This document shows positions 50,349 to 59,082 of a DNA stretch of 64,000 nucleotides, piece by piece (positions within the stretch are counted from its first letter, which is position 1; each line of letters begins with the position of its first letter). This DNA is from Collinsella sp. GTDB taxonomy: Bacteria; Actinomycetota; Coriobacteriia; Coriobacteriales; Coriobacteriaceae. The position numbers were made by a program, and so were the translations under genes. The notes under the pieces were generated by a model that saw nothing but the letters and a program-made list of their open reading frames with translations, searched no databases and was not told where the DNA came from. Where the stretch lies: positions 1-64,000 of the forward strand of contig JAHYYP010000005.1 in NCBI GenBank assembly GCA_019424905.1, given 5' to 3'.

Positions 50349-51290
50349 ATGTCAGAATTCATTAGGCCTCAGGTTCAGGTCGAAGAGATCAACGAGACGT
50401 CTGCTCGTGTCTCCGTCGAGCCGCTCGAGCGTGGCTACGGCGATACGCTGGGTAACTCCCTTCGTCGCGTTCTTCTGTCCTCGCTCGAGGGTGCCGCCGT
50501 CGAGGCTATTCAGATCGATGGCGCGCAGCACGAGTTCATGACCATCCCTAACATGGTCGAGGATGTCACCGACATCGTCCTGAATGTCAAGGGTCTTGTC
50601 TTCAGGGCTCTCGGCACGACCGACGAGGCGACCGCCACCATTTCGGTTGACGGCCCCTGCGAGGTCACCGGTGCGGACTTCTTTATTCCGTCCGAGTTTG
50701 AGCTGGTCAACCCCGAGCAGCACATCGCTACGCTCACCGAGGGTGGCCATCTCACCATGAGCATGCGCATCGGCTATGGCCGCGGCTATGTTTCTGGCGA
50801 GGCCAACAAACGCGACAACGATCCCATCGGTGTGATCCACGTCGACTCGCTGTACTCGCCGGTTTCCCGTTGCGCCAAGCTCGTTGAGGCTTGCCGTGTC
50901 GGTCAGCACACCGACTACGACCGCCTTGTCCTCGAGATCGAGACCAACGGCTCCATCGCCCCGCGCGACGCCGTGGTCCAGGCTGCCAATATCATTAACC
51001 AGCATATGGCTGCCTTTATGAACCTTGCCGAGACCCCCGAGGTCGAGGAGGAGGCTTCGATCTTCGCTCCCGAGGTCACCAACGACAACGCTGAGCTGGA
51101 CAAGCAGATCGAGGATCTGGACCTTTCCGTCCGTTCTTACAACTGCCTTAAGCGCGCCAGCATTCACTCGGTCCGTCAGCTCGTTGAGTTCTCGGAGAAC
51201 GATCTGCTCAACATCCGTAACTTCGGTGTTAAGTCGATCGAGGAAGTGAAGGACAAGCTTGAGTCCATGGGCCTGAGCCTGAAGGCTTAA
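50349..51290 (+). CDS. rpoA: RNA polymerase subunit alpha
   Basis: Alpha starts RNA polymerase assembly and binds promoter UP elements and activators. The 313-residue protein has the N-terminal dimerisation part with GYGDTLGNSLRRVLLSSLEG (about residues 30-49), a 20-residue acidic linker (VEEEASIFAPEVTNDNAELD) and the C-terminal domain with SVRSYNCLKRASIHSVRQL and GVKSIEEVKDKL. The start follows CTGGAGG. Confidence 0.98.
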   Translation: MSEFIRPQVQVEEINETSARVSVEPLERGYGDTLGNSLRRVLLSSLEGAAVEAIQIDGAQHEFMTIPNMVEDVTDIVLNVKGLVFRALGTTDEATATISVDGPCEVTGADFFIPSEFELVNPEQHIATLTEGGHLTMSMRIGYGRGYVSGEANKRDNDPIGVIHVDSLYSPVSRCAKLVEACRVGQHTDYDRLVLEIETNGSIAPRDAVVQAANIINQHMAAFMNLAETPEVEEEASIFAPEVTNDNAELDKQIEDLDLSVRSYNCLKRASIHSVRQLVEFSENDLLNIRNFGVKSIEEVKDKLESMGLSLKA

Positions 51291-51320
51291 TGCTTCGCAT
51301 ATTTGAGGAGAAACTAGACC

Positions 51321-51788
51321 ATGCGTCATAACGTTAAGAAGGGCCTGAAGCTCGGCACCGATGCGAGCCACACCAAGGCCATGAAGAAGAGCCTTGCTAA
51401 GGCCCTCTTCGAGAACGACCGCATCAAGACCACCGAGACCCGCGCTAAGGCGCTGCGTTCGGTCGTCGATCCGATCATCACCTGGGCCAAGAAGGGCGAC
51501 CTGCACTCTCGTCGTCTGGCTATCGCCAAGCTCGGCGATAAGCAGCTCGTTGCCGAGATCTTCGACAAGGCTGCTCAGGGCATGTGGCAGGACCGCAACG
51601 GCGGTTACACCCGCATCATGAAGCTCGGTAACCGCAAGGGCGACAACGCTCCCATCGTTATCATGGAGCTCGTCACCGAGCCTTGCACGCCTAAGGCTAA
51701 GAAGGCTGCTCCGGCCCCCAAGAAGGCCGCTGCTCCCAAGAAGGTCGAGGCTGCCGAGGAGGCTCCTGCTGAGGAGACCGCTGAGTAG
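51321..51788 (+). CDS. rplQ: 50S ribosomal protein L17 (bL17) with an Ala/Lys-rich tail
   Basis: L17 lies near the exit tunnel. The first 120 residues match the family (MRHNVKKGLKLGTDASHTKA; RNGGYTRIMKLGNRKGDNAP). The protein is 155 residues, with a C-terminal tail of about 32 residues rich in Ala, Lys, Pro and Glu (KKAAPAPKKAAAPKK). The tail is low-complexity and probably disordered. A terminator follows. Confidence 0.97.
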   Translation: MRHNVKKGLKLGTDASHTKAMKKSLAKALFENDRIKTTETRAKALRSVVDPIITWAKKGDLHSRRLAIAKLGDKQLVAEIFDKAAQGMWQDRNGGYTRIMKLGNRKGDNAPIVIMELVTEPCTPKAKKAAPAPKKAAAPKKVEAAEEAPAEETAE

Positions 51789-51814
51789 ACAATCCGTCTG
51801 CATAGGCTATATTC

Positions 51815-51845
51815 GAGGGGTACGTTCGCGTACCCCTCTTTTTTT
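51815..51845 (+). terminator. Terminator closing the ribosomal protein operon
   Basis: GAGGGGTACG at 51815-51824 pairs with CGTACCCCTC at 51829-51838 around a four-base loop, followed by seven T. Confidence 0.95.
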
Positions 51846-51880
51846 GTCGAAATGCCATTGCCTGTTTGTTGGGAGCGTCC

Positions 51881-52705
51881 ATGACCGCGCCGTCTGATTT
51901 CAATTTGATTCCTGAGCTCGATGCCACGCTCGTTTTCCGCGTGGCCTACGATGGCTCGTCCTACAGCGGCTTTGCCGAGCAGCCCGGTCAGACGACGGTT
52001 GCGGGCGAGTTACGCCGCGCTATCGAGACGCTCCTGCGCCGCCCGATCGACCTGACGTGTGCGGGGCGTACCGATGCCGGCGTGCATGCGGTGGCACAGT
52101 TCATCAGCGTGCCCGTAACGGACGCTGAGTTGGCTTTGACGCGCCGTAGGTGGCTGAGGGCTATGGATGCCCTCCTGCCCAAAGATATCGCCATAAACGA
52201 GGTCTACAAGGCCCGTAAAGGCTTTTCTGCACGCTTTGATGCGCGTTCCCGTACGTATACGTACCGTATTGCCGATCGCGACGCGCGCCCTGTGCTTTCG
52301 CGCGGTGCGGTGTGGTGGCATCGCTACTCATTGGATGTTGAGGCGATGTCTGCGGCCTGTCCCGCGCTGCTGGGCGAGCAGGACTTCAAGAGCTTTTGCA
52401 AGGTGGCGTCTGCTGTGGGCAAGCCCACGCACCGCTGCGTGATGCGTGCCGAGTTTGGCCATGAGGTTGCGTTTGGCGAGGACATCCTGACGTTTACCAT
52501 CGAGGGCAATGCGTTTCTGCATTCGATGGTCCGCACGATCGTGGGCACGCTTGTCGAGATTGGCATGCATCGCCGTGAACCCGAGTGGATGCGCGAGGTC
52601 ATCGACGCTTGCGACCGTACCGCTGCGGGCCCCACGGCTCCTGCCTGCGGCCTTACGTTTATGGGCGTGGATTACGATCCCGCCGAGCTTGTCGTGCTCG
52701 ACTAG
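51881..52705 (+). CDS. truA: tRNA pseudouridine(38-40) synthase TruA
   Basis: TruA modifies U38-U40 in the anticodon arm of tRNAs. The 274-residue protein has the catalytic motif CAGRTDAGVHAVAQF with Asp near residue 65, RSRTYTYRI (near 122) and FLHSMVRTIVGTLVEIG (near 212). The ATG follows GGGAG. The gene lies after rplQ, as in many Gram-positive bacteria, but behind a strong terminator, so it is probably expressed by read-through or its own promoter. Confidence 0.95.
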   Translation: MTAPSDFNLIPELDATLVFRVAYDGSSYSGFAEQPGQTTVAGELRRAIETLLRRPIDLTCAGRTDAGVHAVAQFISVPVTDAELALTRRRWLRAMDALLPKDIAINEVYKARKGFSARFDARSRTYTYRIADRDARPVLSRGAVWWHRYSLDVEAMSAACPALLGEQDFKSFCKVASAVGKPTHRCVMRAEFGHEVAFGEDILTFTIEGNAFLHSMVRTIVGTLVEIGMHRREPEWMREVIDACDRTAAGPTAPACGLTFMGVDYDPAELVVLD

Positions 52706-52866
52706 GGGAGGGCTCGACGCGTCGTGCGTCGACACCCGTCATCTGTGGGCTGCGCGTGTGCAACATCTGTTCTTGGCGTGCAATACAACCGGTGTCTCAT
52801 TGCTTTTATTGCCGGGGTGTACCATGAACCACGGTTTGGTTCATTGCTGTCGAGAGGACGGATAAC

Positions 52867-53907
52867 TTGGTTCGACGTGGCTCGCATCCGCGACTTTCGG
52901 TGATCCTTGTGGTAGAAGGTTCGCCCAGCTATGCGATGCGTGCGCTCGAGAGTATCCAGAACCAAGACCTCTACGATTTGCAGATTGTCGTTGTCTGCCG
53001 CGATGCTGCGCCCGGTGTGCGCCATTCGCTTCAAGTTGCTGCCGACAGAGACATCCATATTGATTTGATTGACGTCGAGGACTCGAAGTGCGGTGCTTGT
53101 CTTCGTGCCGGTTTTGCTGCCTCGCGTGGCTCTCAAATCATCGCTATGAACGCCGATGAGTGGTTTGCTCCGCAGTCCCTTTCCAAGATGGTCGATATCG
53201 CGTGCGATACTACGGCAGACATAGTGCTCCCCACGGTGTCGCTCGACCGCTATGATGCACATCGAGAGCGCCATTCGCGCGTCTTGGATGCTGCTCATAT
53301 TTCCATTGATAGCAAATCCTCGATGGTGACCGGGCTGCCCCAGTTGATTTTAGGCGGCTTGGTTGCTCAAGTCTCTGGCGTGATGTATAGCCGTCCGCTG
53401 TTTGAGGCATGCCTGTCGCGTGGCAAGGCGTACCGTACGGTTGAGTTTATGGCTTATGCGCTCTCGCAGGCACGATTCGTGTCCGGCTGCGGCGACGCTT
53501 GTTTCCACGCGGTGGCACCTAAGCTTACAGATGCCTTTGATCCCACCATGTATGCCAGGATATCCGATGACACTCGAGCGCTCGACGAGCTTGCGGACTC
53601 ACTCTCGGAAGCAGATAGCGGTGGTCGGCTCAAGCTGGCAAGCCAGAAGTTCTACTTTGCCGGACTGGTCGCCTGCATCGAGAATTTGTGTCTGAGCCCG
53701 CATGGGGTGTCGTCAATCGAGCGTTCCGCCCGTATGCGTGATATGCTCGAGGCGCCTCGAACCCGTCAGATGGTCGCCGCGCTCAAGGATAACCATCGGG
53801 GGCTCGGTCTGTTGTTTGGGCCGATCGCCAGCGCCAAGCCCGCGCGCTGCGTGATGTGTACGCATCTGGCAGCTTTTCTTAACCGGATGGGCGCAAAAAC
53901 CGCCTAA
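52867..53907 (+). CDS. Glycosyltransferase family 2-like protein
   Basis: The 346-residue protein starts with the GT-A pattern: LSVILVVEGSPSYAMRALES (about residues 10-29), DLQIVVVCRDA (near 41) and ASRGSQIIAMNADEWFAP (near 86), where NADEW takes the place of the DxD motif. The rest is not familiar. There is no membrane span. The start is TTG after GAGAGGACGGATAAC. The acceptor is unknown and the missing clear DxD leaves catalytic activity uncertain. It is flanked by truA and argR with no cell-wall operon around it. Confidence 0.65.
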   Translation: MVRRGSHPRLSVILVVEGSPSYAMRALESIQNQDLYDLQIVVVCRDAAPGVRHSLQVAADRDIHIDLIDVEDSKCGACLRAGFAASRGSQIIAMNADEWFAPQSLSKMVDIACDTTADIVLPTVSLDRYDAHRERHSRVLDAAHISIDSKSSMVTGLPQLILGGLVAQVSGVMYSRPLFEACLSRGKAYRTVEFMAYALSQARFVSGCGDACFHAVAPKLTDAFDPTMYARISDDTRALDELADSLSEADSGGRLKLASQKFYFAGLVACIENLCLSPHGVSSIERSARMRDMLEAPRTRQMVAALKDNHRGLGLLFGPIASAKPARCVMCTHLAAFLNRMGAKTA

Positions 53908-54039
53908 ACGGCTCATCTCGAAACAAATTTGCATAGAATTGTTTCGAAATGCGTTCTTATACACAAAAGCCTTCAAATAGCGTTAAACTATTCAATCACT
54001 GATTGATTGTCTCCGCCATCTTTTGGAGAGAGGGTTTGT

Positions 54040-54477
54040 ATGGCTAAAAAACGCAATGGGCGCCAGGATGCCATTAGAGATATTGTGCGCAATAAGGACG
54101 TCCGCACGCAGCGCGTGCTGGTCGATGAGCTCCGCGCTATGGGCTTTGATTGCACGCAGGCGACTGTCTCTCGCGATATTGCCGATATGGGGCTGCGTAA
54201 GCTCCCTGAGGGCATCTATGTTCTGGCAGAGGACCTGCACCTGCAGCGTATGGTTTCCGAGCTCGTAACGGGCGTTCTGCGCACCGATAATCTGGTTATG
54301 ATCAAGGCTCAGCCTGGCACGGCTTCCGGCATCGCCGCCGCCGTTGATGCGGCAGAGCTGCCCGATGTGCTTGGCTCGCTTGCCGGCAACGATACGATTT
54401 TGGTTATTGCCCAGACGGCCGAGGACGGCGAGCGTCTTGAGGCGCTGATCAATAAGCTGAGCAATTCTCGCAAGTAG
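54040..54477 (+). CDS. argR: Arginine repressor ArgR
   Basis: ArgR binds ARG boxes as a hexamer with L-arginine. The 145-residue protein has the winged-helix RVLVDELRAMGFDCTQATVS followed by RDIADMGLRKLPEG, and the hexamerisation and arginine-binding parts GTASGIAAAVDAAELPDVLG and GNDTILVIAQT. The ATG at 54040 follows GGAGAGAGGG. The AT-rich upstream region with TTCAATCACTGATTGATTG may hold an autoregulatory site. No arginine biosynthesis genes are adjacent. Confidence 0.92.
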   Translation: MAKKRNGRQDAIRDIVRNKDVRTQRVLVDELRAMGFDCTQATVSRDIADMGLRKLPEGIYVLAEDLHLQRMVSELVTGVLRTDNLVMIKAQPGTASGIAAAVDAAELPDVLGSLAGNDTILVIAQTAEDGERLEALINKLSNSRK

Positions 54478-54525
54478 GCGTGCGGGTCGTGCGCTCGGCA
54501 CTGTGTGCGTGACATAGTGGCTTGT

Positions 54526-54561
54526 AAGGGGTATCGACGTTGGTCGGTACCCCCTTTTTTT
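54526..54561 (+). terminator. Terminator after argR
   Basis: AAGGGGTA at 54526-54533 pairs with TACCCCCTT near 54548-54556, with CGAC/GTCG further in, followed by a run of seven T. Confidence 0.9.
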
Positions 54562-54602
54562 GTTTGCCGGTATAAAGACCGCCCACCAGGTCGCTTTAAA
54601 CT

Positions 54603-54645
54603 AAAAGGCCCCCGAGCAGTTTAATAAGCTGCTCGGGGGCCTTGT
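54603..54645. terminator. Bidirectional terminator between argR and the penicillin-binding protein gene
   Basis: AAGGCCCCCGAGCAG from 54605 pairs with CTGCTCGGGGGCCTT ending at 54642. A-rich and T-rich flanks on each side let it serve the minus-strand gene that ends at 54666. Confidence 0.9.
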
Positions 54646-54665
54646 TGCTTATGGCCGGATGATTT

Positions 54666-56864
54666 CTAGCCGACCGTATCGTCAGGCGTGGGCGAGGGGT
54701 CGGGAGTAGGCGTAGGCGTAGGCGTAGGCGTGCCGCCATCGCCGCCGGTCGAACCACCAGTTGAGCCGCCCGTCGAGCCACCGGTCGTACCGGTGCCGCC
54801 GGTGGTGTCGCCACCCGTGGTCTCGGTGGTCGTGGTCGTCGTGGTAGTCGTTGTGGTAGTTTCCTCTTCGTCCTCGTTCTCGTCCTTGTCGTCGTTCTCC
54901 GTCTTCTTGGCGTTGTTGGTGCCGTAGAACTTCCAGACGCTGTTGTTCTTGTAGGTGGGCGCCGTTCCGGTCGCAAACTCCTCGCGCTCGGTACCGGTCA
55001 GAACGGTGTTCATAAACCGCTTAAAGACAGGCAGGTTGGTGCTGTCGCCCAGCAGGTCCGTGCCGTATTTTTGGATGGGGATCTCACCTGCGGAATAGCC
55101 GGTCCACAGGGCGCACGCCAGCTGCGGGGTATAGCCGCAGAACCACAGGTTGGTGGTGTTGTCGGTGGTGCCCGTTTTGCCGGCATAGGGCTGGTTGACG
55201 CTCAAGGCGCCGGCAGCACCCGTACCGCTGCCCTGCATGACGCCGGACAGAACATCGGTGACCGCGGCGGCCTCGCCCTCGGTAAGCACCTGTGAGGGAT
55301 TGTCCGTGTGCTGGTACAGCACCGAACCGGTACGAGAGTCAATCTCGGTGATGGCGATCGGCTGGCGATAGTAGCCGCCGTTGGCAAACGTCGCGTAGGC
55401 GGCGGCCATCTCGAGCGGCGAGATCGAGCCGGTGCCGAGCGTCATGACGGGAACGTCCTCGATGTTGTCCTTGGCGGGATCGATGCCGAGCTTTTTGACG
55501 AGCGAGATGATCTTGCTGTTGCCGACGGCTTCCGCCACCTGGATGTAGCCGGTGTTGGAGGAGTATGCCGTCGCCTGCTTAAGCGTGATGTTGCCATAGC
55601 TATGGTTGGCGTAGTTTTGGACCTCGGTCGTGGTGCCCTTGGCCTTGAGCGGCGAGTTGCAGTTGAGGGTGACGTTGGGGTTCATGCCGTTTTGGATGGC
55701 AGTTGCCAGCGTAAAGGCCTTAAAGGTGGAGCCGACGGGACGCTTGGCCGTGGCATGGTTTACGTGGTTCTCGTCGGCGTTGTAGTCGTAGCCGCCCACC
55801 ATGCACTTGATGTAGCCGGTCTTGGGGTCGACGACGACCATGCCCATGTCCAGGCCGTCGAGCGAGAGCGTGTCGAGCTGCTCGCGGACGGCATTCTCTG
55901 CCACCTGCTGCATCGTGGGGTCGATGGTGGTCTTGACGGTCAAGCCGCCCTTAAAGAGCACGTCGGTCGAGAACTCCTGCTCCAGCAGCTGCTTAACATA
56001 GGCGACAAAGTAGGGCTGCGAGTATACGTCGACGCCGCTGCCCGAGATTTCGGTCACGTTGAGGGTGATGGGCTCGGCCTGTGCGGCATCGTGCTCCTCC
56101 TGCGTGATGTGGCCCAGGCGCAACATGTTGTCAAGGACCTTGTTGCGACGGGACAGCGCCAGGTCGGGGTTGACCGTGGGGTCGTACTGCGAGGGCGAGT
56201 TGGGAAGGCCGATGAGCAGCGCGGCCTCGCTCAGGGTGAGGTCGGCGGCGCTCTTGGACAGGTAGGTCTCGGCGGCGGCCTCAATACCGTAGGCGCCGTG
56301 ACCGTAATAGATGGTGTTGAGGTACATCATGAGGATCTCGTCTTTGGAGTACATGTCCTCCATCTTGACGGCGATGTAGGCCTCGCGCACTTTACGCTCG
56401 ATGGTCGAGTCGAACTGCTCCTCCTGCAGGATGGTGTTGCGCACCAGCTGCTGGGTGATAGTCGAGGCGCCTTCGTGTCCGCCGCCGAGGGTTGCCACCG
56501 CAGCACGCGCGATACCCCACAGGTCGATACCGCCGTGCTCGTAGAAGCGCTCGTCCTCGACGTCAACGGTGCCCTGCAGCACGTAGGGGGAGACCTCGTC
56601 CTTGGTGATGGACTTGCGGTTTTGCGTGTAGAAGCTCGCGATCTTGTTGCCGTTGCAGTCGACGATCTCGGTGGGCTCGCTCACCAGATACGCGTTGGCG
56701 TCGGTGTAGTCGGGCAGATCGGACAGCCAGCGGTTGACGTTGCCGACCATGCCGATGCCAAATGCCACGCCCGCAATCAGCAGAAAGCCCAAAAACGAGA
56801 GCAGGATTATGGGCAGGGCATGCGTCTTTGAACGGCTGCGTCCCTGTCGTTGGCGAGGACCCAT
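54666..56864 (-). CDS. Class A penicillin-binding protein (PBP1-type)
   Basis: The enzyme makes peptidoglycan with a glycosyltransferase domain and a transpeptidase domain outside the membrane. The 732-residue protein has a TM anchor (about residues 17-40), the GT51 motifs DVEDERFYEHGGID (near 101) and EGASTITQQLVRN (near 131), and the transpeptidase motifs STFK (near 376), SSN (near 430) and KTGTT (near 564). The C-terminal 110 residues are low-complexity: acidic, then a run of Thr, then GG(S/T) repeats and PTPTPTP. This tail probably spans or anchors in the wall. The ATG at 56864 follows GGAGGTC. Confidence 0.94.
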   Translation of the reverse strand: MGPRQRQGRSRSKTHALPIILLSFLGFLLIAGVAFGIGMVGNVNRWLSDLPDYTDANAYLVSEPTEIVDCNGNKIASFYTQNRKSITKDEVSPYVLQGTVDVEDERFYEHGGIDLWGIARAAVATLGGGHEGASTITQQLVRNTILQEEQFDSTIERKVREAYIAVKMEDMYSKDEILMMYLNTIYYGHGAYGIEAAAETYLSKSAADLTLSEAALLIGLPNSPSQYDPTVNPDLALSRRNKVLDNMLRLGHITQEEHDAAQAEPITLNVTEISGSGVDVYSQPYFVAYVKQLLEQEFSTDVLFKGGLTVKTTIDPTMQQVAENAVREQLDTLSLDGLDMGMVVVDPKTGYIKCMVGGYDYNADENHVNHATAKRPVGSTFKAFTLATAIQNGMNPNVTLNCNSPLKAKGTTTEVQNYANHSYGNITLKQATAYSSNTGYIQVAEAVGNSKIISLVKKLGIDPAKDNIEDVPVMTLGTGSISPLEMAAAYATFANGGYYRQPIAITEIDSRTGSVLYQHTDNPSQVLTEGEAAAVTDVLSGVMQGSGTGAAGALSVNQPYAGKTGTTDNTTNLWFCGYTPQLACALWTGYSAGEIPIQKYGTDLLGDSTNLPVFKRFMNTVLTGTEREEFATGTAPTYKNNSVWKFYGTNNAKKTENDDKDENEDEEETTTTTTTTTTTTETTGGDTTGGTGTTGGSTGGSTGGSTGGDGGTPTPTPTPTPDPSPTPDDTVG

Positions 56865-57026
56865 ATATTGACCTCCAGGTATGTCGTGCCGGACGGTGGA
56901 TGTGCCGTCGGGGCAGGATGGACATAAGTTATTACACGATAAACCAAACGGGGCGCGCGATGCCTCGTGTATGCTGGAAGACGGCATTTTTCAGAGTGAA
57001 TGCATACCTTGGTAAGGAGTTTGTCG

Positions 57027-58985
57027 ATGGCGATTCGGACGATGGGGCCGAGCAGACAATACGAGACTGGATTGGATGCTGCCGGCACGGCGCTGCCCGA
57101 GCTGCTGGCGCCGGCGGGCGGGCTCGACCAGATGCTTGCGGCCATCGCCGCGGGTGCCGATGCCATCTATGCGGGGTTGGGCGGCTTTAACGCCCGTGTG
57201 AGCGCCCATGGCTTTACGGATGACGAGTTTGCGCGCGGCTGCGCCGTGGCGCATGCCCATGGCGTGCGTGTGTACGTGACGCTCAACGTGTTCGTGTTTG
57301 ACGATGAGTTGTCCGACGCGGTGGCGTTGGGAGCTCATGCGCTGGGGCTGGGCGCCGATGCTCTGATTGTCGCCGATGCCGGGTTGGCCTGCGCGCTGCG
57401 CGCGGCGATTCCCGGGGTCGAGATTCACCTGTCCACGCAGGCGGGCGTTCATAGCGAAGGTGCCGTGCGGCTTGCCACCGATGAGCTGGGGGTTGAGCGC
57501 GTGACGACGGCACGCGAGCTGACGGTCGACGAGATTGCGGCGCTATGTGCCACGGGCGTGCCCATCGAGGTATTCTGCCACGGTGCGATTTGCATCGGAT
57601 ATTCGGGGGCGTGCGAGTTCTCGGCCCTGCGGCGTGGGCGCTCTGCGATGCGCGGTGATTGCACACAGCCGTGCCGTCTGGCGTACGACCTAGTGGACGA
57701 GGCGGGACAGAGCGTTGTCGCCGTCGAGGGAGATCGCCTGCTGTGTCCGCGCGACTATCTGGGTATTGCGCATCTGCCCGAGCTTGTAGATGCTGGCGTG
57801 GCGTCGCTCAAGATCGAGGGGCGCATGAAGAACCCCGATTACGTATTCAACGTGGTGCGGGTGTGGCGCCGGGCACTCGATATGCTGTGCGACGGCGCGT
57901 GGAACCCCGGTGCCGTGGAAGAGCTTGAGCGCGAGCTGGGCCGGTCGTTTAACCGTGGGTTTACCGACGCGTATCTGCGGGGGCGTTCGGGCGACGAGCT
58001 TATGAGCTTTGAGCGCGCAATTAACCAGGGCGTGCGCGTGGGACGCTTGGTCGCTGTGGGCCACGAAGAGGTGACCGTTGAGCTCGACGCCGCCGTGGCG
58101 GCGGGTGACACGCTCGAGATTCGGTTCTATCCGGGTGTCGACGCGCGTCCCGATGTGCCCAAGCGCTGGCCGCAGGTGCCCTGCCCGGTGGATGCCGCAG
58201 CGGGGAAGCGCGTCGTCGTGCATTGCAAGCGTAAGGTGGACACGGGCTGCGAGGTGTACCTGATTCGCAGCGCCGGCGTGTTGAATCAGTCGGCGGCGGT
58301 GTTGGAGCGCATGCGGGCCGAGGCGAATGCGATTGCGCCCGTTGCACGTGCCGTTGAGGTGCTGCCCTTTGAGGACGTTGCGGTGGATGGCGGTGCGTCG
58401 ACGGAGTTGGTGGAGTGCGCGGTTCCCACTCGCATGATTTTTGCTTGGCAGCTGATGGATGCCGACCCGCGCGGAGAACTCGATTTGTCCGACGCCGTTG
58501 TGGTGCTTGACGAGGTGTGCCGCACGGGTGACGCTGGCCAGACCCGCTCACTGATGCAGCGTGCCGGGCGCGTCGTCTGCCGCAACCTGGGACAGGTGGT
58601 GATCGCTCGCGAGCTGGGCGTGGCGTTTGACGTTGCGGCACCGGTGTTTTGCGCGAACCGGGTTACGCTTGCCTGGCTACGCGGGCTCGGCGCGGGCCGT
58701 GTGTATTTGCCTGCCGAGCTTGTCGCCGATGACGCGGAGCGTGTTGCCGAGCTTGCCGCTTGCCCCGGTGTCTTGGGACCTGTCGACGCCGACCGCCCCG
58801 AGCTCATGGTGTGCGAGCACTGCTTGCTGACTGCCGAGGGCGCCTGCGCCACGGATGCGACGGGGCAGGTCCGTTGCCGTGACTGCTCGCGCCGTCAGCA
58901 GGCGCGCTTTTTGATCGAACGTGACGGCACGCGTTTGCCGGTCGTTATCGACGCGTGCGGCAGGACGAGGATTTTCCTGTCGTAG
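57027..58985 (+). CDS. Peptidase U32 family protein, second copy
   Basis: The 652-residue protein starts its U32 barrel with LLAPAGGLDQMLAAIAAGAD, has the signature region EVFCHGAICIGYSGACEFS (about residue 170), CTQPCRLAYDL (near 210) and a C-terminal Cys cluster (CEHCLLTAEGAC, CRDC). It is a divergent paralogue of the protein at 9540-12035 and lacks about 180 residues of its length. E. coli TrhP and RlhA precedents suggest RNA hydroxylation. The ATG at 57027 is chosen because AAGGAG stands 7 bp before it. It precedes tyrS by 97 bp. Confidence 0.85.
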   Translation: MAIRTMGPSRQYETGLDAAGTALPELLAPAGGLDQMLAAIAAGADAIYAGLGGFNARVSAHGFTDDEFARGCAVAHAHGVRVYVTLNVFVFDDELSDAVALGAHALGLGADALIVADAGLACALRAAIPGVEIHLSTQAGVHSEGAVRLATDELGVERVTTARELTVDEIAALCATGVPIEVFCHGAICIGYSGACEFSALRRGRSAMRGDCTQPCRLAYDLVDEAGQSVVAVEGDRLLCPRDYLGIAHLPELVDAGVASLKIEGRMKNPDYVFNVVRVWRRALDMLCDGAWNPGAVEELERELGRSFNRGFTDAYLRGRSGDELMSFERAINQGVRVGRLVAVGHEEVTVELDAAVAAGDTLEIRFYPGVDARPDVPKRWPQVPCPVDAAAGKRVVVHCKRKVDTGCEVYLIRSAGVLNQSAAVLERMRAEANAIAPVARAVEVLPFEDVAVDGGASTELVECAVPTRMIFAWQLMDADPRGELDLSDAVVVLDEVCRTGDAGQTRSLMQRAGRVVCRNLGQVVIARELGVAFDVAAPVFCANRVTLAWLRGLGAGRVYLPAELVADDAERVAELAACPGVLGPVDADRPELMVCEHCLLTAEGACATDATGQVRCRDCSRRQQARFLIERDGTRLPVVIDACGRTRIFLS

Positions 58986-59082
58986 GTGTTCGGCCGCGCC
59001 GTTTTGGTTATTATGAGTGGGTTTATGAACTTCGAGCACCGCCGTATCCGGTGAGGGTGCTATAGCAAAAGGAGGATACCCA

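Noticed and set aside
53908..54039. Clear ARG box in front of argR
   Set aside because: AT-rich sequence with partial TTCA/TGAA symmetry exists, but no 18-bp ARG-box match is strong enough to report as a site.
58986..59082. T-box leader for tyrS
   Set aside because: Only 97 bp are available and no T-box core sequence or antiterminator is seen.
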